From a virus: DNA of 64,000 bases. This document shows, piece after piece, positions 7,952 through 16,504 of the stretch (the stretch's first letter is position 1; every line of letters starts with the position of its first letter). The notes beneath the pieces were generated by a model. It was not told the DNA's origin and did no database searches. It saw only the letters and a program-made list of their open reading frames with translations. Location of the stretch: positions 20,195-84,194 of the IMG/VR virus record IMGVR_UViG_3300027749_000080; one strand, written 5' to 3'. The position numbers and the translations under genes were made by a program.

Positions 7952-8446
7952 ATGAAAAGCACCTTTGTTAAATCGTTTGGGTTATTTAATGAATCATTAG
8001 AAGACTCAACCTTAAATACAGCAGAATGGTATTATGGAATTGCAGACTGCCATGGATTAGAATCCTTTATTAAGGAGCCTTCATTGACTCATGCAGCAAA
8101 TTTAGATAGATTAAAGCAATTGGGAATTACTGATTTTGGGTCAGAGGCTGATCCTGCAAAAAAAGCGTATGGCGGTAATTTAGCAATGATGCAAATGAGA
8201 TGCAGGTTTAATGGCCAACGCCATCCAGTGGTTTATAGAGCTAAATTATCAGAAGACGATGCTGATATGGTACAGGATCTATTGGATAGTGGTGACTATA
8301 TTAATGCACTTAATGTGGTTAAAGGAAATTCAAAAGAAGTTCAATTAGCTAGAGGTGGAAATGGCTCAGCTGAAAAGGCGTGGAAGATGATTCCAAATCC
8401 AGATTTAGACCCAATGCACAATGATGATAGCTTAGGATATCATTAA
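7952..8446 (+). CDS. Putative internal head protein
   Basis: A 164-residue protein beginning 'MKSTFVKSFGLFNESLED', which resembles the head-targeting peptide (F-x-x-F-N-E) with F-N-E as the potential cleavage site. The rest is a soluble domain I do not recognise, with 'YYGIADCHGLESF' near residue 27 and a C-terminal His/Asp-rich end. A start at 7952 gives a 14-base gap from the upstream gene. Membership in the packaged set rests only on the N-terminus and neighbourhood. Confidence 0.6.
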   Translation: MKSTFVKSFGLFNESLEDSTLNTAEWYYGIADCHGLESFIKEPSLTHAANLDRLKQLGITDFGSEADPAKKAYGGNLAMMQMRCRFNGQRHPVVYRAKLSEDDADMVQDLLDSGDYINALNVVKGNSKEVQLARGGNGSAEKAWKMIPNPDLDPMHNDDSLGYH

Positions 8447-8478
8447 AAATAAATATTAAAAAATAAAAACCAAAAACA

Positions 8479-8784
8479 ATGAAACTCTCAGTAGGTGACA
8501 AAATTAGGATTCACGTAGATGTGGAAGAACTGCAAAATGATTTGCTTGAAATGGTAGATGGCCAAGAAGCAGTCATTACCGAAATCTATCAAAATAGTTA
8601 TGAACCTGACGTTGACCGAATTGAAGTTGAATTAGTTAATCCAGTTGAGTTTCATGGACAGAGCCTGGTGGTTGTTCCTGGTTTGTATATGGATAATATT
8701 GAAAAAATTGAAGGCCTTCAAGAAAGTAAAAAAACTGCTAAAAGATACCTAAGTAGATTCGTTGGAACTTTTGCAAATTATTAA
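8479..8784 (+). CDS. Hypothetical small protein
   Basis: A 101-residue protein of unknown function. The first 70 residues look like a small beta-barrel ('KLSVGDKIRIHVDVEE', 'EAVITEIYQ', 'DRIEVELV'), reminiscent of SH3- or KOW-like folds that bind proteins or nucleic acids. The C-terminal 25 residues are basic ('SKKTAKRYLSRF'). It has no clear head-targeting N-terminus but sits between two genes that do, and the next start follows after two bases. Confidence 0.55.
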   Translation: MKLSVGDKIRIHVDVEELQNDLLEMVDGQEAVITEIYQNSYEPDVDRIEVELVNPVEFHGQSLVVVPGLYMDNIEKIEGLQESKKTAKRYLSRFVGTFANY

Positions 8785-8786
8785 TT

Positions 8787-9320
8787 ATGAAATCTGGTAT
8801 AAAATTATTTGAAGCATTTTACGGAAAGGACTATTTGGAGCATGAATTTCACAGATATGATAGTGATATTGATTTTTATAAGACGGTTAAAATAAAGACT
8901 GCGGGTAATCCGGATAATTTAAAAAGATTAGCTGAATTAGGAATAACAAAGGATGTTGAAGAAATTGAAGATATTAGTTTTGATACAGTTAGGGTTACAT
9001 ATGAAATGAAACCTTATTTTGATAATGCTGGGATTCATGATATTGACTTTATCCTAAGGACCGTTTATATTTCTGGCGAATATACAATTTGGGATGAAGC
9101 TAAACAGGAAGAAACTCGGTATGATTTTGAAATTGAAGATGCTGGGCCGTTTGACGGTCGAGTTCAGGCAAAATGGGGTAGCTTACCGTTTTATCCAAAA
9201 AATATAGCAATTACTACTCCATGGTCAACTATTAAAAATGGGGTTCAAACTAAACATCCATTTGACCCATCTGCACCAGATGCATCTAAATTTACATATG
9301 AAGTAGAAATTGGTGAATAA
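8787..9320 (+). CDS. Putative internal head protein
   Basis: A 177-residue protein starting 'MKSGIKLFEAFYGKDYLE'. The 'LFEAFYGK' segment partly fits the head-targeting pattern but lacks a clean hydrophobic-x-E site until L-E-H-E. The remainder is acidic and beta-rich, with 'IDFILRTVYISGEYTIWD'. It has no recognised family. It closes the 5.3-9.3 kb cluster and is followed by a strong terminator. Confidence 0.55.
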   Translation: MKSGIKLFEAFYGKDYLEHEFHRYDSDIDFYKTVKIKTAGNPDNLKRLAELGITKDVEEIEDISFDTVRVTYEMKPYFDNAGIHDIDFILRTVYISGEYTIWDEAKQEETRYDFEIEDAGPFDGRVQAKWGSLPFYPKNIAITTPWSTIKNGVQTKHPFDPSAPDASKFTYEVEIGE

Positions 9321-9344
9321 TTCTTAAATTGATTGATATTAAGT

Positions 9345-9377
9345 AAAAGGAAGGTCTCATACTCTTCCTTTTTTTAT
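9345..9377 (+). terminator. Intrinsic terminator
   Basis: AAAAGGAAG (9345-9353) pairs with CTTCCTTTT (9364-9372) around a 10-base loop, followed by more T. It separates the small-protein cluster from the baseplate module. Confidence 0.75.
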
Positions 9378-9384
9378 TTAGGTC

Positions 9385-9394
9385 GATAAATAAC
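9385..9394 (+). promoter_or_regulatory. Late promoter-like element GATAAATAAC
   Basis: It lies between the terminator and the baseplate module, 23 bases before the ATG at 9418. It is identical to elements at 511 (minus) and 35741. Confidence 0.65.
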
Positions 9395-9417
9395 CTTATA
9401 AAAAATAGTTTAATAAT

Positions 9418-11442
9418 ATGTCTGGACTAAATCCAACCTTTGGGCTAGAGTTAATAACAGCAGAAGCATTTGCTGGGGTTAATTATATGCGCACATTAGC
9501 TGAAAAAGCAAAAACTCCAGGGTTTGCGTCATTAACTAAAGCATTAGATGAGGCGCCTACTGGAAATGGTGGGTTTTTACAGACAAACGTAAGTTCAATA
9601 TTTAATAAGTTTACAGTATTCCAGTATTCGGCTTTGACGATCGGTTCAATATATAAGCCAGAAGGTCACTTTATTGGATTTTCAACTAATTTAAAATCGG
9701 ATAAAGATTACATATCTGACTCGCTTACTGATCTTGTCCTTAAAAAAACAGTTCTTGACAACATTGAAGATGGCGTAATTAGTAGTGATACTAGTCCTAG
9801 GAGAAGAAGAATAGATTCAGCCTTAGCTGGACTTGAAGCAACTAAAGCAGCGGCCAAAGGCGCTGCTGCTAGTTTTAAATCAAATGTTGAAAATACATTA
9901 TCTAATCCAACTGCGCCAGTTTTAATAAAATGGGGAGCAACAAAATCTCCAGCCTCAGCAATTGGATTTCAGCCATATTCACTAACTGATTTTATGTTTT
10001 GTAAAGATTATGGTAAAATTCCAAATAATCGATTGATAACTTTACGCAGATATCCATTTCCAATTGATGATTCATTAAGATTAGGCCAAACTGACCAAAA
10101 GCGTAATGCATTACCGGTTGCGCAAGCAGTTACTTGGTTTGGTAGTGATACTGGTAATTCATTAAATAGTATTGGACTTTTTAAATGGGATATGACATTT
10201 ACTGATGTTGAAGTTCAGGAACAAATTATTACAGGTAATGAAGTAACGTTGGATGATTTAGCTGAGGTATTTACAAAGATTGGAAAAGGCGGCGACGCTG
10301 TTGTTGGCCTTTTAAAAACTGCATATGCAACAGTTAATGGATCAGATGAATCTATGCAACAAGCAAGCGGATTTGATAAAGAGATGCAAAAATATCAAAG
10401 GAATTTATATGATTCAACATCCGGTCCATATTGGAATCGTATATACGGCCCAGTAAACGTAATTCATAAATCAAGTAAACGTACTAGAGGAATGCAAAAT
10501 CAAAATTGGAATACAACATTTACAATAAACTTTAGATATTCGTTTAGATCGTTTAATGGTATGAGCCCAAAGATTGTAGCCCTAGACCTAATTTCAAATT
10601 TTATTAATTTGACATATAATGATGCCCAATTTTTAGGCCAACTTGCTAGATATTTTCCAAAAACTGGATTAAAAATGAGCCCAACCACAACTGAGGCATT
10701 TGGTAAAATTTTAACAAGTTGGGGATCAAGCTATACTGGAAATAATGCTGATGAGTTTAGTAAAATTTTAACAAATATGAATAGCGCATTAGAAGCAGCT
10801 GGAAGTGCAATTCAAAATAATTTGATGGAGACAATAGGTAAAGGTCTTCAAACTGCATTAATGTCTCCTGATAAATTAGGAAAGGCAATTCCTGAGCTTA
10901 TTTCTGTGAAAGCCGCATTATCCGATAGGCCAGTTGGAGAATGGCATATTGTTGTAGGCAATCCACTTAATCCAATTTTTGTAATGGGAGATTTATTATG
11001 CACAAATGTTGAAATGAAATGGGATGAAGAACTTGGGCCTGATGATTTTCCAACTGGTGTTAGTTTTGGAGTAACCCTAAAACAGGGAAAACCTAGAGAT
11101 AAAACATCAATTGAAAGAATGTTAAATCATGGAGAAACTAAATTAACCTCAGGTATGCTTAGAACCTCTTCAATTAGTGATACCTTTGGTAAAGAAAATA
11201 ATAATGTGTGGTCAGAAGTTAAGGCAACTTCTGAGGGTAAGCAAGACGAATCCCTTGCTGCATATTATGAGCAGTTAGGAGCACCAGCTAAAGCCAGGTA
11301 TGACCAATTTAGAAATAGATTTTTAGTTGGATATGGATTAAGCGAGGCCCCAAAAGCAGTAACCGATAAAGCACTTAAGCCTGACATAATTGATGATAAT
11401 TTACTATTATTTTATTATCAACGCCAATACGGTAAAAACTAA
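9418..11442 (+). CDS. Baseplate or tail structural protein
   Basis: A 674-residue protein that opens the hub-spike module and is transcribed from its own late-promoter-like element. It has no enzymatic motif. A segment near residue 510-560 ('PVGEWHIVVGNPLNPIFVM', then an acidic 'MKWDEELGPDDFP') has the look of tail-tube or tube-initiator beta domains, and a helical region precedes it. Position directly upstream of gp27-like and gp5-like genes suggests a baseplate central-hub or tube-initiator part. I cannot match it to one named T4 protein. Fold comparison with gp48 and gp54 would be the natural test. Confidence 0.6.
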   Translation: MSGLNPTFGLELITAEAFAGVNYMRTLAEKAKTPGFASLTKALDEAPTGNGGFLQTNVSSIFNKFTVFQYSALTIGSIYKPEGHFIGFSTNLKSDKDYISDSLTDLVLKKTVLDNIEDGVISSDTSPRRRRIDSALAGLEATKAAAKGAAASFKSNVENTLSNPTAPVLIKWGATKSPASAIGFQPYSLTDFMFCKDYGKIPNNRLITLRRYPFPIDDSLRLGQTDQKRNALPVAQAVTWFGSDTGNSLNSIGLFKWDMTFTDVEVQEQIITGNEVTLDDLAEVFTKIGKGGDAVVGLLKTAYATVNGSDESMQQASGFDKEMQKYQRNLYDSTSGPYWNRIYGPVNVIHKSSKRTRGMQNQNWNTTFTINFRYSFRSFNGMSPKIVALDLISNFINLTYNDAQFLGQLARYFPKTGLKMSPTTTEAFGKILTSWGSSYTGNNADEFSKILTNMNSALEAAGSAIQNNLMETIGKGLQTALMSPDKLGKAIPELISVKAALSDRPVGEWHIVVGNPLNPIFVMGDLLCTNVEMKWDEELGPDDFPTGVSFGVTLKQGKPRDKTSIERMLNHGETKLTSGMLRTSSISDTFGKENNNVWSEVKATSEGKQDESLAAYYEQLGAPAKARYDQFRNRFLVGYGLSEAPKAVTDKALKPDIIDDNLLLFYYQRQYGKN

Positions 11443-11452
11443 TCAATATAAT

Positions 11453-12052
11453 ATGATAGATTTTAAAATATTTCAAAATAAGCTAAGTTTTACAAAAACA
11501 AATGGCGATGTTGTTACTGACTTAACTCGACGCAGTGTTTCATTTAAAGGAGTTTTAGTAAATCAAGGCAGAAGTTTAATAGTTGATGATGGATTACAAA
11601 TGAGAGGAGACTTACTTTCAAAAATTTTATATCAAACCACTTCATTTATGTGTGTGTTATTTAAGTATAATGGAATATCTAATCCATTTTCATTAGATAT
11701 TAATGATTTTATTAAAGCGCCAGATGGTGCAGTATTATCAGCAATGTTAACTAATCCTGCTAATATTAATGGAAGTAATAATAATTGGGAGACTTCTACT
11801 AGAAAAAAGAAAAAGACTGCACTAATTTCTCCAAAAACTAAACAGGATAAAATGCGGCTTGATTATTTACAGAAAAATACAAATACAGCAATCGCACCTC
11901 CTAATATAGCCAAAGACACCTCAGTAAAAGTGGTGAATGGTAAGATTATTTTTGGAGCTGATGTTACATCAGTGAAAAAGGAGGACTGCCCTGATCCAAT
12001 CTCTAGGACTAAGCTACAAGCAGCATTGGTAAAAAATAAAATATTTGGTTAA
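11453..12052 (+). CDS. Hypothetical baseplate-module protein
   Basis: A 199-residue protein starting 'MIDFKIFQNKLSF' at 11453. An upstream in-frame ATG at 11390 lies inside the preceding gene and encodes an unlikely low-complexity extension. The stop overlaps the next start (TAATG at 12050-12054). The C-terminal half is Lys- and Asn-rich and probably flexible. The family is unknown. Position between two baseplate genes suggests a hub accessory protein or assembly factor. Confidence 0.6.
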   Translation: MIDFKIFQNKLSFTKTNGDVVTDLTRRSVSFKGVLVNQGRSLIVDDGLQMRGDLLSKILYQTTSFMCVLFKYNGISNPFSLDINDFIKAPDGAVLSAMLTNPANINGSNNNWETSTRKKKKTALISPKTKQDKMRLDYLQKNTNTAIAPPNIAKDTSVKVVNGKIIFGADVTSVKKEDCPDPISRTKLQAALVKNKIFG

Positions 12053-13548
12053 TGGCAGCGGTTAAAGACTTAATTATACAAACACTTGAGCCAACAATTA
12101 CTCCACCAAGTATTAGTTTACTTGATCTTGAAACTGCTGGTCCAGATACAAGCGTTAGGTCTGCTTCCCAGTCAGGCTATGCTCAACAGTTAGGTAAAAA
12201 ATCTCCATTAATTAGAATTGGAAATTCTACAATTGCTCCAGAGAACGTAATATCAATGTCAGTATCAATGAATTCAATTATACCTACAATTCATGTAGCT
12301 GTAATTGATACAATGGGAACACTAACTTCACGAACATATCCTAGGACTAATTTATTAATCACTGCATTTGTTGCACAAAGCCATCCAAAATTAAAATCCT
12401 TTTCTCAATCATTCTTAATTACAAATGTCAATTCAATACCATTGGGTTTTGGAGAAACCAGATATGATTTCTTTGGGGAATTGTATATTCCAAATTTGAA
12501 TGGTAATTTTATTAAATCATATAATGGTCTAACTTCAGCACAAGCACTAAAAAAAGTAGCAGAAGAATTAGGATTAGGTTTTGCAACAAATGAAGATACG
12601 ACTGATGATAAAATGACTTGGATTAATCCTAACTTAAATTATAAATCATTTATTAAGCAAGTAACAGATCACTCATATAAAAATGAAAAGTCTTTTTTTG
12701 AATGTTTTATTGACCGGTATTATGTACTTAATTTTATTAATGTTGAAAAACAATTTAAACAGTTTAATGATGATAAAGAAATATCAGACGGATATCCAGC
12801 AATATCAGCTGAATCAATTGATACTTCTAGAGCAGAAAATGGAAATACAATATTATCACCAGATACAACAATTAAGCTTATTTTAACAAATTCATCTAGC
12901 GGAAGTAAATTATCTGAGATGAAAATTTTAGAATATTCAATGATTGGCGAAAATGGAGATATTTTAAAAAATAATGGTTTTAGAAAAAGAATTTTTATTT
13001 ATAAACATGGAGAGACTGATCCACTTAACACCTGGTTTGTTGAACCTCTATCTGAAGCATCAGCGGATGGAGTAAGTGTATATCAATTGCCTGATCTAAA
13101 AGATTATATTGATAATGATGTTGTTAAATGGATGGGAACTGATTATAACAATGCTCATCTAAATTATAAATTTGCAAAATTATTAAATAATCATAATTTA
13201 GTTGAATCAAATAAAAATGCACTTTTGGTTAAATTGCCTGGGTTTAATCATAATATACTTAGAGGAAGTAGAATTAAGGTAAATATATATTCAACCAGAA
13301 CTCAACAAATGAGTCATGATAAAATACAAAATGATTTGGCAGTACCTAGTGATTCTCAAAAATCCGATAATCCAATGGAGAGTAGTGCATCTGCTGAAAT
13401 ATTAGATACATATTTAAGTGATACATATTATGTAAAGAGTATAGATTATCATTATAATACGCAGGACCCGGCATATAAATTTACAACAACAATGATTTTA
13501 AGTAGAAAAAATTGGTTACCTGAACCAAAGGTAGAAAATAAAGAATAA
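12052..13548 (+). CDS. 27: Baseplate hub protein, gp27-like
   Basis: The 498-residue protein resembles the gp27 / late-control-D family that forms the trimeric hub beneath the tail tube and holds the spike. Supporting segments are beta-rich 'PTIHVAVIDTMGTLTS', a 'TSAQALKKVAEELGLGF' helix followed by 'TWINPNLNYKSFIKQV' and 'ECFIDRYYVLNFI', the pattern of the domain that loads a protein from within a hub, and a C-terminal beta domain. The spike gene lies two genes downstream, as expected for a hub-spike pair. It overlaps its upstream gene by TAATG. No lysozyme domain is fused to it. Confidence 0.7.
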   Translation: MAAVKDLIIQTLEPTITPPSISLLDLETAGPDTSVRSASQSGYAQQLGKKSPLIRIGNSTIAPENVISMSVSMNSIIPTIHVAVIDTMGTLTSRTYPRTNLLITAFVAQSHPKLKSFSQSFLITNVNSIPLGFGETRYDFFGELYIPNLNGNFIKSYNGLTSAQALKKVAEELGLGFATNEDTTDDKMTWINPNLNYKSFIKQVTDHSYKNEKSFFECFIDRYYVLNFINVEKQFKQFNDDKEISDGYPAISAESIDTSRAENGNTILSPDTTIKLILTNSSSGSKLSEMKILEYSMIGENGDILKNNGFRKRIFIYKHGETDPLNTWFVEPLSEASADGVSVYQLPDLKDYIDNDVVKWMGTDYNNAHLNYKFAKLLNNHNLVESNKNALLVKLPGFNHNILRGSRIKVNIYSTRTQQMSHDKIQNDLAVPSDSQKSDNPMESSASAEILDTYLSDTYYVKSIDYHYNTQDPAYKFTTTMILSRKNWLPEPKVENKE

Positions 13549-13550
13549 TT

Positions 13551-14636
13551 ATGGCAGTAAATTTTAAAACAAATGGACCAAGAAGATGGAAGCAGTTTGT
13601 AAAAACTTCGCTTAATGATATACAGGATCCAATATTCCTGACATTTGACTTGGACTTTTTTCCACCAATACATCAACAAACTGCATCAAATGATGGATTA
13701 TATTTTGATGGATTATTTAAGAAGGGACATGTGGCAACCAAAGACGAGAGTGAATATAACTTGGTTGAATGGGCAGCAATTGACTGGTTGTATGCATATG
13801 GTTCTCCATGGACAAAAAAGAATTTTCAATATTTAGGAGATGCCACAGTATTATTAAAACAATTACAAGAGAGCCCATGGTATTTTCAATCTATTATGGG
13901 AGTAGATAGTTTATGGAAAGCTGCAAGTAGAGTTAAAGAAGGGGATAAAAAGATTGAAATTACTATAAATTGCCTTGATTCAATACAGCAACCATTACTT
14001 AGATTTGCTGAAGCATATCGCCGCGCAATTTATGATTTTGATAAACTATGTTATACACTACCAGATAATCTTAGAACATTTGATATGACAATTACTCTAT
14101 TTGAAATTAGAGATATTAGTGATGACTCTGGTAATTTAGAAAATGGACTTCACCAGTTAAAATATAGACTACAACGCTGTGAATTTGATTTTTCAGATAT
14201 ACTTAATGGTGCAGGTACTACTGAAATTAAAGCGTATACTGAAGATAAACCTTTTAGTACATCATTTAAAATTAGAGCAGCATGGGTAATGGAAGAGTCA
14301 GAGTCCTCAAACGTGTCTAATTATCAGTCATTAGGTATTTTTTCAGGCCTAGCAAGTTCGCTTGGAAGTAAAGCTCAAGGCTTTTTACAAAGTGCAGCAC
14401 GACTACCGGCCCGAATACTTGGGGATCTTACCAACCAATTACAAACTAAACTTGAAACCGCATTAGGCCAAAATGTGTATAATAGAACTACTGAAGTACT
14501 TGGAACAAATCAACTATTTGGTAGAACTTCACCAGTTGGACCAGGCGGTGGAGCTGTTGTTAATGACGATGTTTATCCAGGAGTGGATAAGAAGCCTGTA
14601 ATTAAGGATGGCGGTTTGGGTGATGTTTATCCATAA
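13551..14636 (+). CDS. Baseplate structural protein
   Basis: A 361-residue protein two bases downstream of the hub gene. It begins 'MAVNFKTNGPRRWKQFV' and contains 'DPIFLTFDLDFFPP' near residue 25-38 and 'PDNLRTFDMTITLFEIRDI' near residue 169-187, beta-strand segments typical of tube- or hub-like baseplate proteins that stack on each other. The C-terminal 90 residues are helical and then Gly/Pro-rich with two copies of 'DVYPG'-like sequence. I infer a hub or tube-initiator component. The exact T4 counterpart is unclear. Confidence 0.6.
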   Translation: MAVNFKTNGPRRWKQFVKTSLNDIQDPIFLTFDLDFFPPIHQQTASNDGLYFDGLFKKGHVATKDESEYNLVEWAAIDWLYAYGSPWTKKNFQYLGDATVLLKQLQESPWYFQSIMGVDSLWKAASRVKEGDKKIEITINCLDSIQQPLLRFAEAYRRAIYDFDKLCYTLPDNLRTFDMTITLFEIRDISDDSGNLENGLHQLKYRLQRCEFDFSDILNGAGTTEIKAYTEDKPFSTSFKIRAAWVMEESESSNVSNYQSLGIFSGLASSLGSKAQGFLQSAARLPARILGDLTNQLQTKLETALGQNVYNRTTEVLGTNQLFGRTSPVGPGGGAVVNDDVYPGVDKKPVIKDGGLGDVYP

Positions 14637-14675
14637 TTCTAATAATAGGTAAAGTGAAAAGTTAAAAAGTGTAAA

Positions 14676-15479
14676 ATGATAGGACCAAATCACGATATAG
14701 ACAAGGATCCAACTGGATCGGATAATTTAACTACTAAATTTCTTGGTGAAGTAGTTGATGTTACTGACCCATTACGTGAGGGTCGGTGTAAAATTAAAGT
14801 ATTTAGTATTTTTGATACTTTACCAGTTGAGGATATTCCATGGGCAACACAGTCTCAAAAACCTGCATTTTTTGGGCAAGATGCAAAGGCTGGCTCAATT
14901 TCAATTCCTAAAAAAGGAGCAATTGTAAATGTCCGATTTAATAATGGCGATCTTTATTCTCCAGAGTATGAACAGGTGCAGGAAATTGGAGATGATATTA
15001 AAGAAGAACTTAAGAAGAGTACGGATTACGAATATGAAGGCGCTCACTATATCTTATTTGATGGAGATGAACAAATTAAATTTTGGTTTAATAAAGGTAA
15101 AGGCTTAACCCTTGAGATGAAAGACTCTTACCTAAACATTGATCAAAATTCCAAAATTGAACTTTATCATAAAGATGGACTATCGTCAGTTGAATTAGAT
15201 GGAAATGTTATTACAGTAATGAGTCAATCTCAAGTAAATGTAGTTTCAAATTCAATTAAAACCAGTGCTCAAAATGTTCACATTGACGGTAAAACAACCC
15301 GAATTGGATCATCTAATGTTGTTGAAAGTGCAGTAATGGGAGATACTTTATACGCTGCATTATACGGCTTAGCTGCCATGATTGATGCTAAAATGCCTGC
15401 AACACCAGGTGCAGCACAACAATATATACAAAATTTAAGAGATGCAATGCTTTCTGAAACAGTAGCAATTGGCCATTAA
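14676..15479 (+). CDS. 5: Baseplate spike, gp5/VgrG-like without lysozyme
   Basis: The 267-residue protein has an N-terminal OB-fold typical of gp5 and gpV spikes: 'FLGEVVDVTDPLREGRCKIK' is followed by 'DIPWATQSQKPAFFG', 'SISIPKKGAIVNVRF' and 'NGDLYSPEY'. After a linker come short repeated beta strands ('SSVELDGNVITVMSQSQVNV', 'IKTSAQNVHIDGKTTRIGS') suggesting the triple-stranded beta-helix needle. T4 gp5 is 575 residues with an internal lysozyme; here the enzyme is absent, so peptidoglycan cleavage must be done elsewhere. The spike tip protein is not recognised in the window. Confidence 0.8.
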   Translation: MIGPNHDIDKDPTGSDNLTTKFLGEVVDVTDPLREGRCKIKVFSIFDTLPVEDIPWATQSQKPAFFGQDAKAGSISIPKKGAIVNVRFNNGDLYSPEYEQVQEIGDDIKEELKKSTDYEYEGAHYILFDGDEQIKFWFNKGKGLTLEMKDSYLNIDQNSKIELYHKDGLSSVELDGNVITVMSQSQVNVVSNSIKTSAQNVHIDGKTTRIGSSNVVESAVMGDTLYAALYGLAAMIDAKMPATPGAAQQYIQNLRDAMLSETVAIGH

Positions 15480-15525
15480 ACTTATTTAGTCTAATTAGTA
15501 TTAGATAGTAAATTACAATTCACAT

Positions 15526-16437
15526 TTGTTGAAGAATCATTACCAAACGCTTGGGGTCTCAGAAACCTCAACCCATGACGATATCCGAAAGGCATATCGA
15601 AAACTTGCAACCAAATATCATCCAGATAAAAATGGTGGAAGCTCTGAGGCGGAAGATAAATTCAAAGAAATTGCAGAAGCTTATGAGACCTTAGGTAATG
15701 AAGATAAACGTACAACTTATGATAATTCCAGAAAATTTGGTGATTCACGGAATGCTGATTTTTTTGGTAATTTTGGATCATTTAGAGACTTTTCATTTGG
15801 TGGAAACAGATCACATGATTTTAGAAACTTAACAATAATGGTTGATAAGTGGGCCACTATTAAGGAATTAATGGATGGAGCTGTATTTGATATACAATAT
15901 ATTGTAAATAAAACAATTTCAGGCTCGGCAAAATCTGAAAATAAACAGGTTAGGGTTAAAATTGACTTGGCAAATGAAAGTTATCCAATTTCATTTGATA
16001 ATGGCAGATATTTAATTACTTTAAAAGTTAGAGGCGGTGGCTCAGGTCAAGAAATTGAAGATTTTGACTATTTGGGTAAAAAAAGAAATTCAGTAGTTAC
16101 TGGTGATTTAATAGTTCGTATAAACATTGATATGTTAGGACTTACCCTTGACCAAAGTGATATTATTCAGGACTTTGAGCTAAGTTTACATGATATATTA
16201 TTCACTGAAGAAGTTATCCTGGAAAGCCCAATGGGCAAAAAGTATCGAATTAAATCGTTTAATCGAGATACTCTAAATAATATAACCGTCAAAATACCTA
16301 ATCAAGGCTTGCTCTCTGCATTTGGTCACAAAGGAAGCTATGTGTTTAAGATATTGGTTAAAAAGCCAAATTTTTCAAATATTAGTGAAGAAAACTTACA
16401 AATTTTAAAAGACTTGCTGATTGACGTTAATAAATAA
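15526..16437 (+). CDS. DnaJ-like co-chaperone
   Basis: The 303-residue protein carries a complete J-domain at residues 4-70: '[20 protein letters not shown]' and H32-P-D34, the motif that stimulates Hsp70 ATPase. The zinc-finger region of DnaJ is absent. A short Gly/Phe-rich segment ('[16 protein letters not shown]') leads into a beta-rich client-binding C-terminus, as in type II J-proteins. The start must be TTG at 15526 or 15529, since an in-frame stop lies at 15502 and no ATG intervenes. It sits between the spike and prohead-protease genes, suggesting that it recruits host DnaK for head or tail assembly. No phage DnaK is seen here. Confidence 0.85.
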   Translation: MLKNHYQTLGVSETSTHDDIRKAYRKLATKYHPDKNGGSSEAEDKFKEIAEAYETLGNEDKRTTYDNSRKFGDSRNADFFGNFGSFRDFSFGGNRSHDFRNLTIMVDKWATIKELMDGAVFDIQYIVNKTISGSAKSENKQVRVKIDLANESYPISFDNGRYLITLKVRGGGSGQEIEDFDYLGKKRNSVVTGDLIVRINIDMLGLTLDQSDIIQDFELSLHDILFTEEVILESPMGKKYRIKSFNRDTLNNITVKIPNQGLLSAFGHKGSYVFKILVKKPNFSNISEENLQILKDLLIDVNK

Positions 16438-16476
16438 TGTTAGTACGGCCTACCTAGAGTAATAGGAATGGACTCG

Positions 16477-16486
16477 TATAAATAAT
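16477..16486 (+). promoter_or_regulatory. Late promoter-like element TATAAATAAT
   Basis: This is an exact TATAAATA octamer, the T4 late consensus, 18 bases before the TTG start of the protease-scaffold gene. Predicted transcript start is about 16490. Confidence 0.65.
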
Positions 16487-16504
16487 CAAAAAAGTCTAAC
16501 TAAG

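Noticed and set aside
16428-16438. TAATAAATAAT at the DnaJ stop as a promoter
   Set aside because: It arises from Asn-Lys-stop codons, and a better TATAAATAAT with normal spacing is at 16477.
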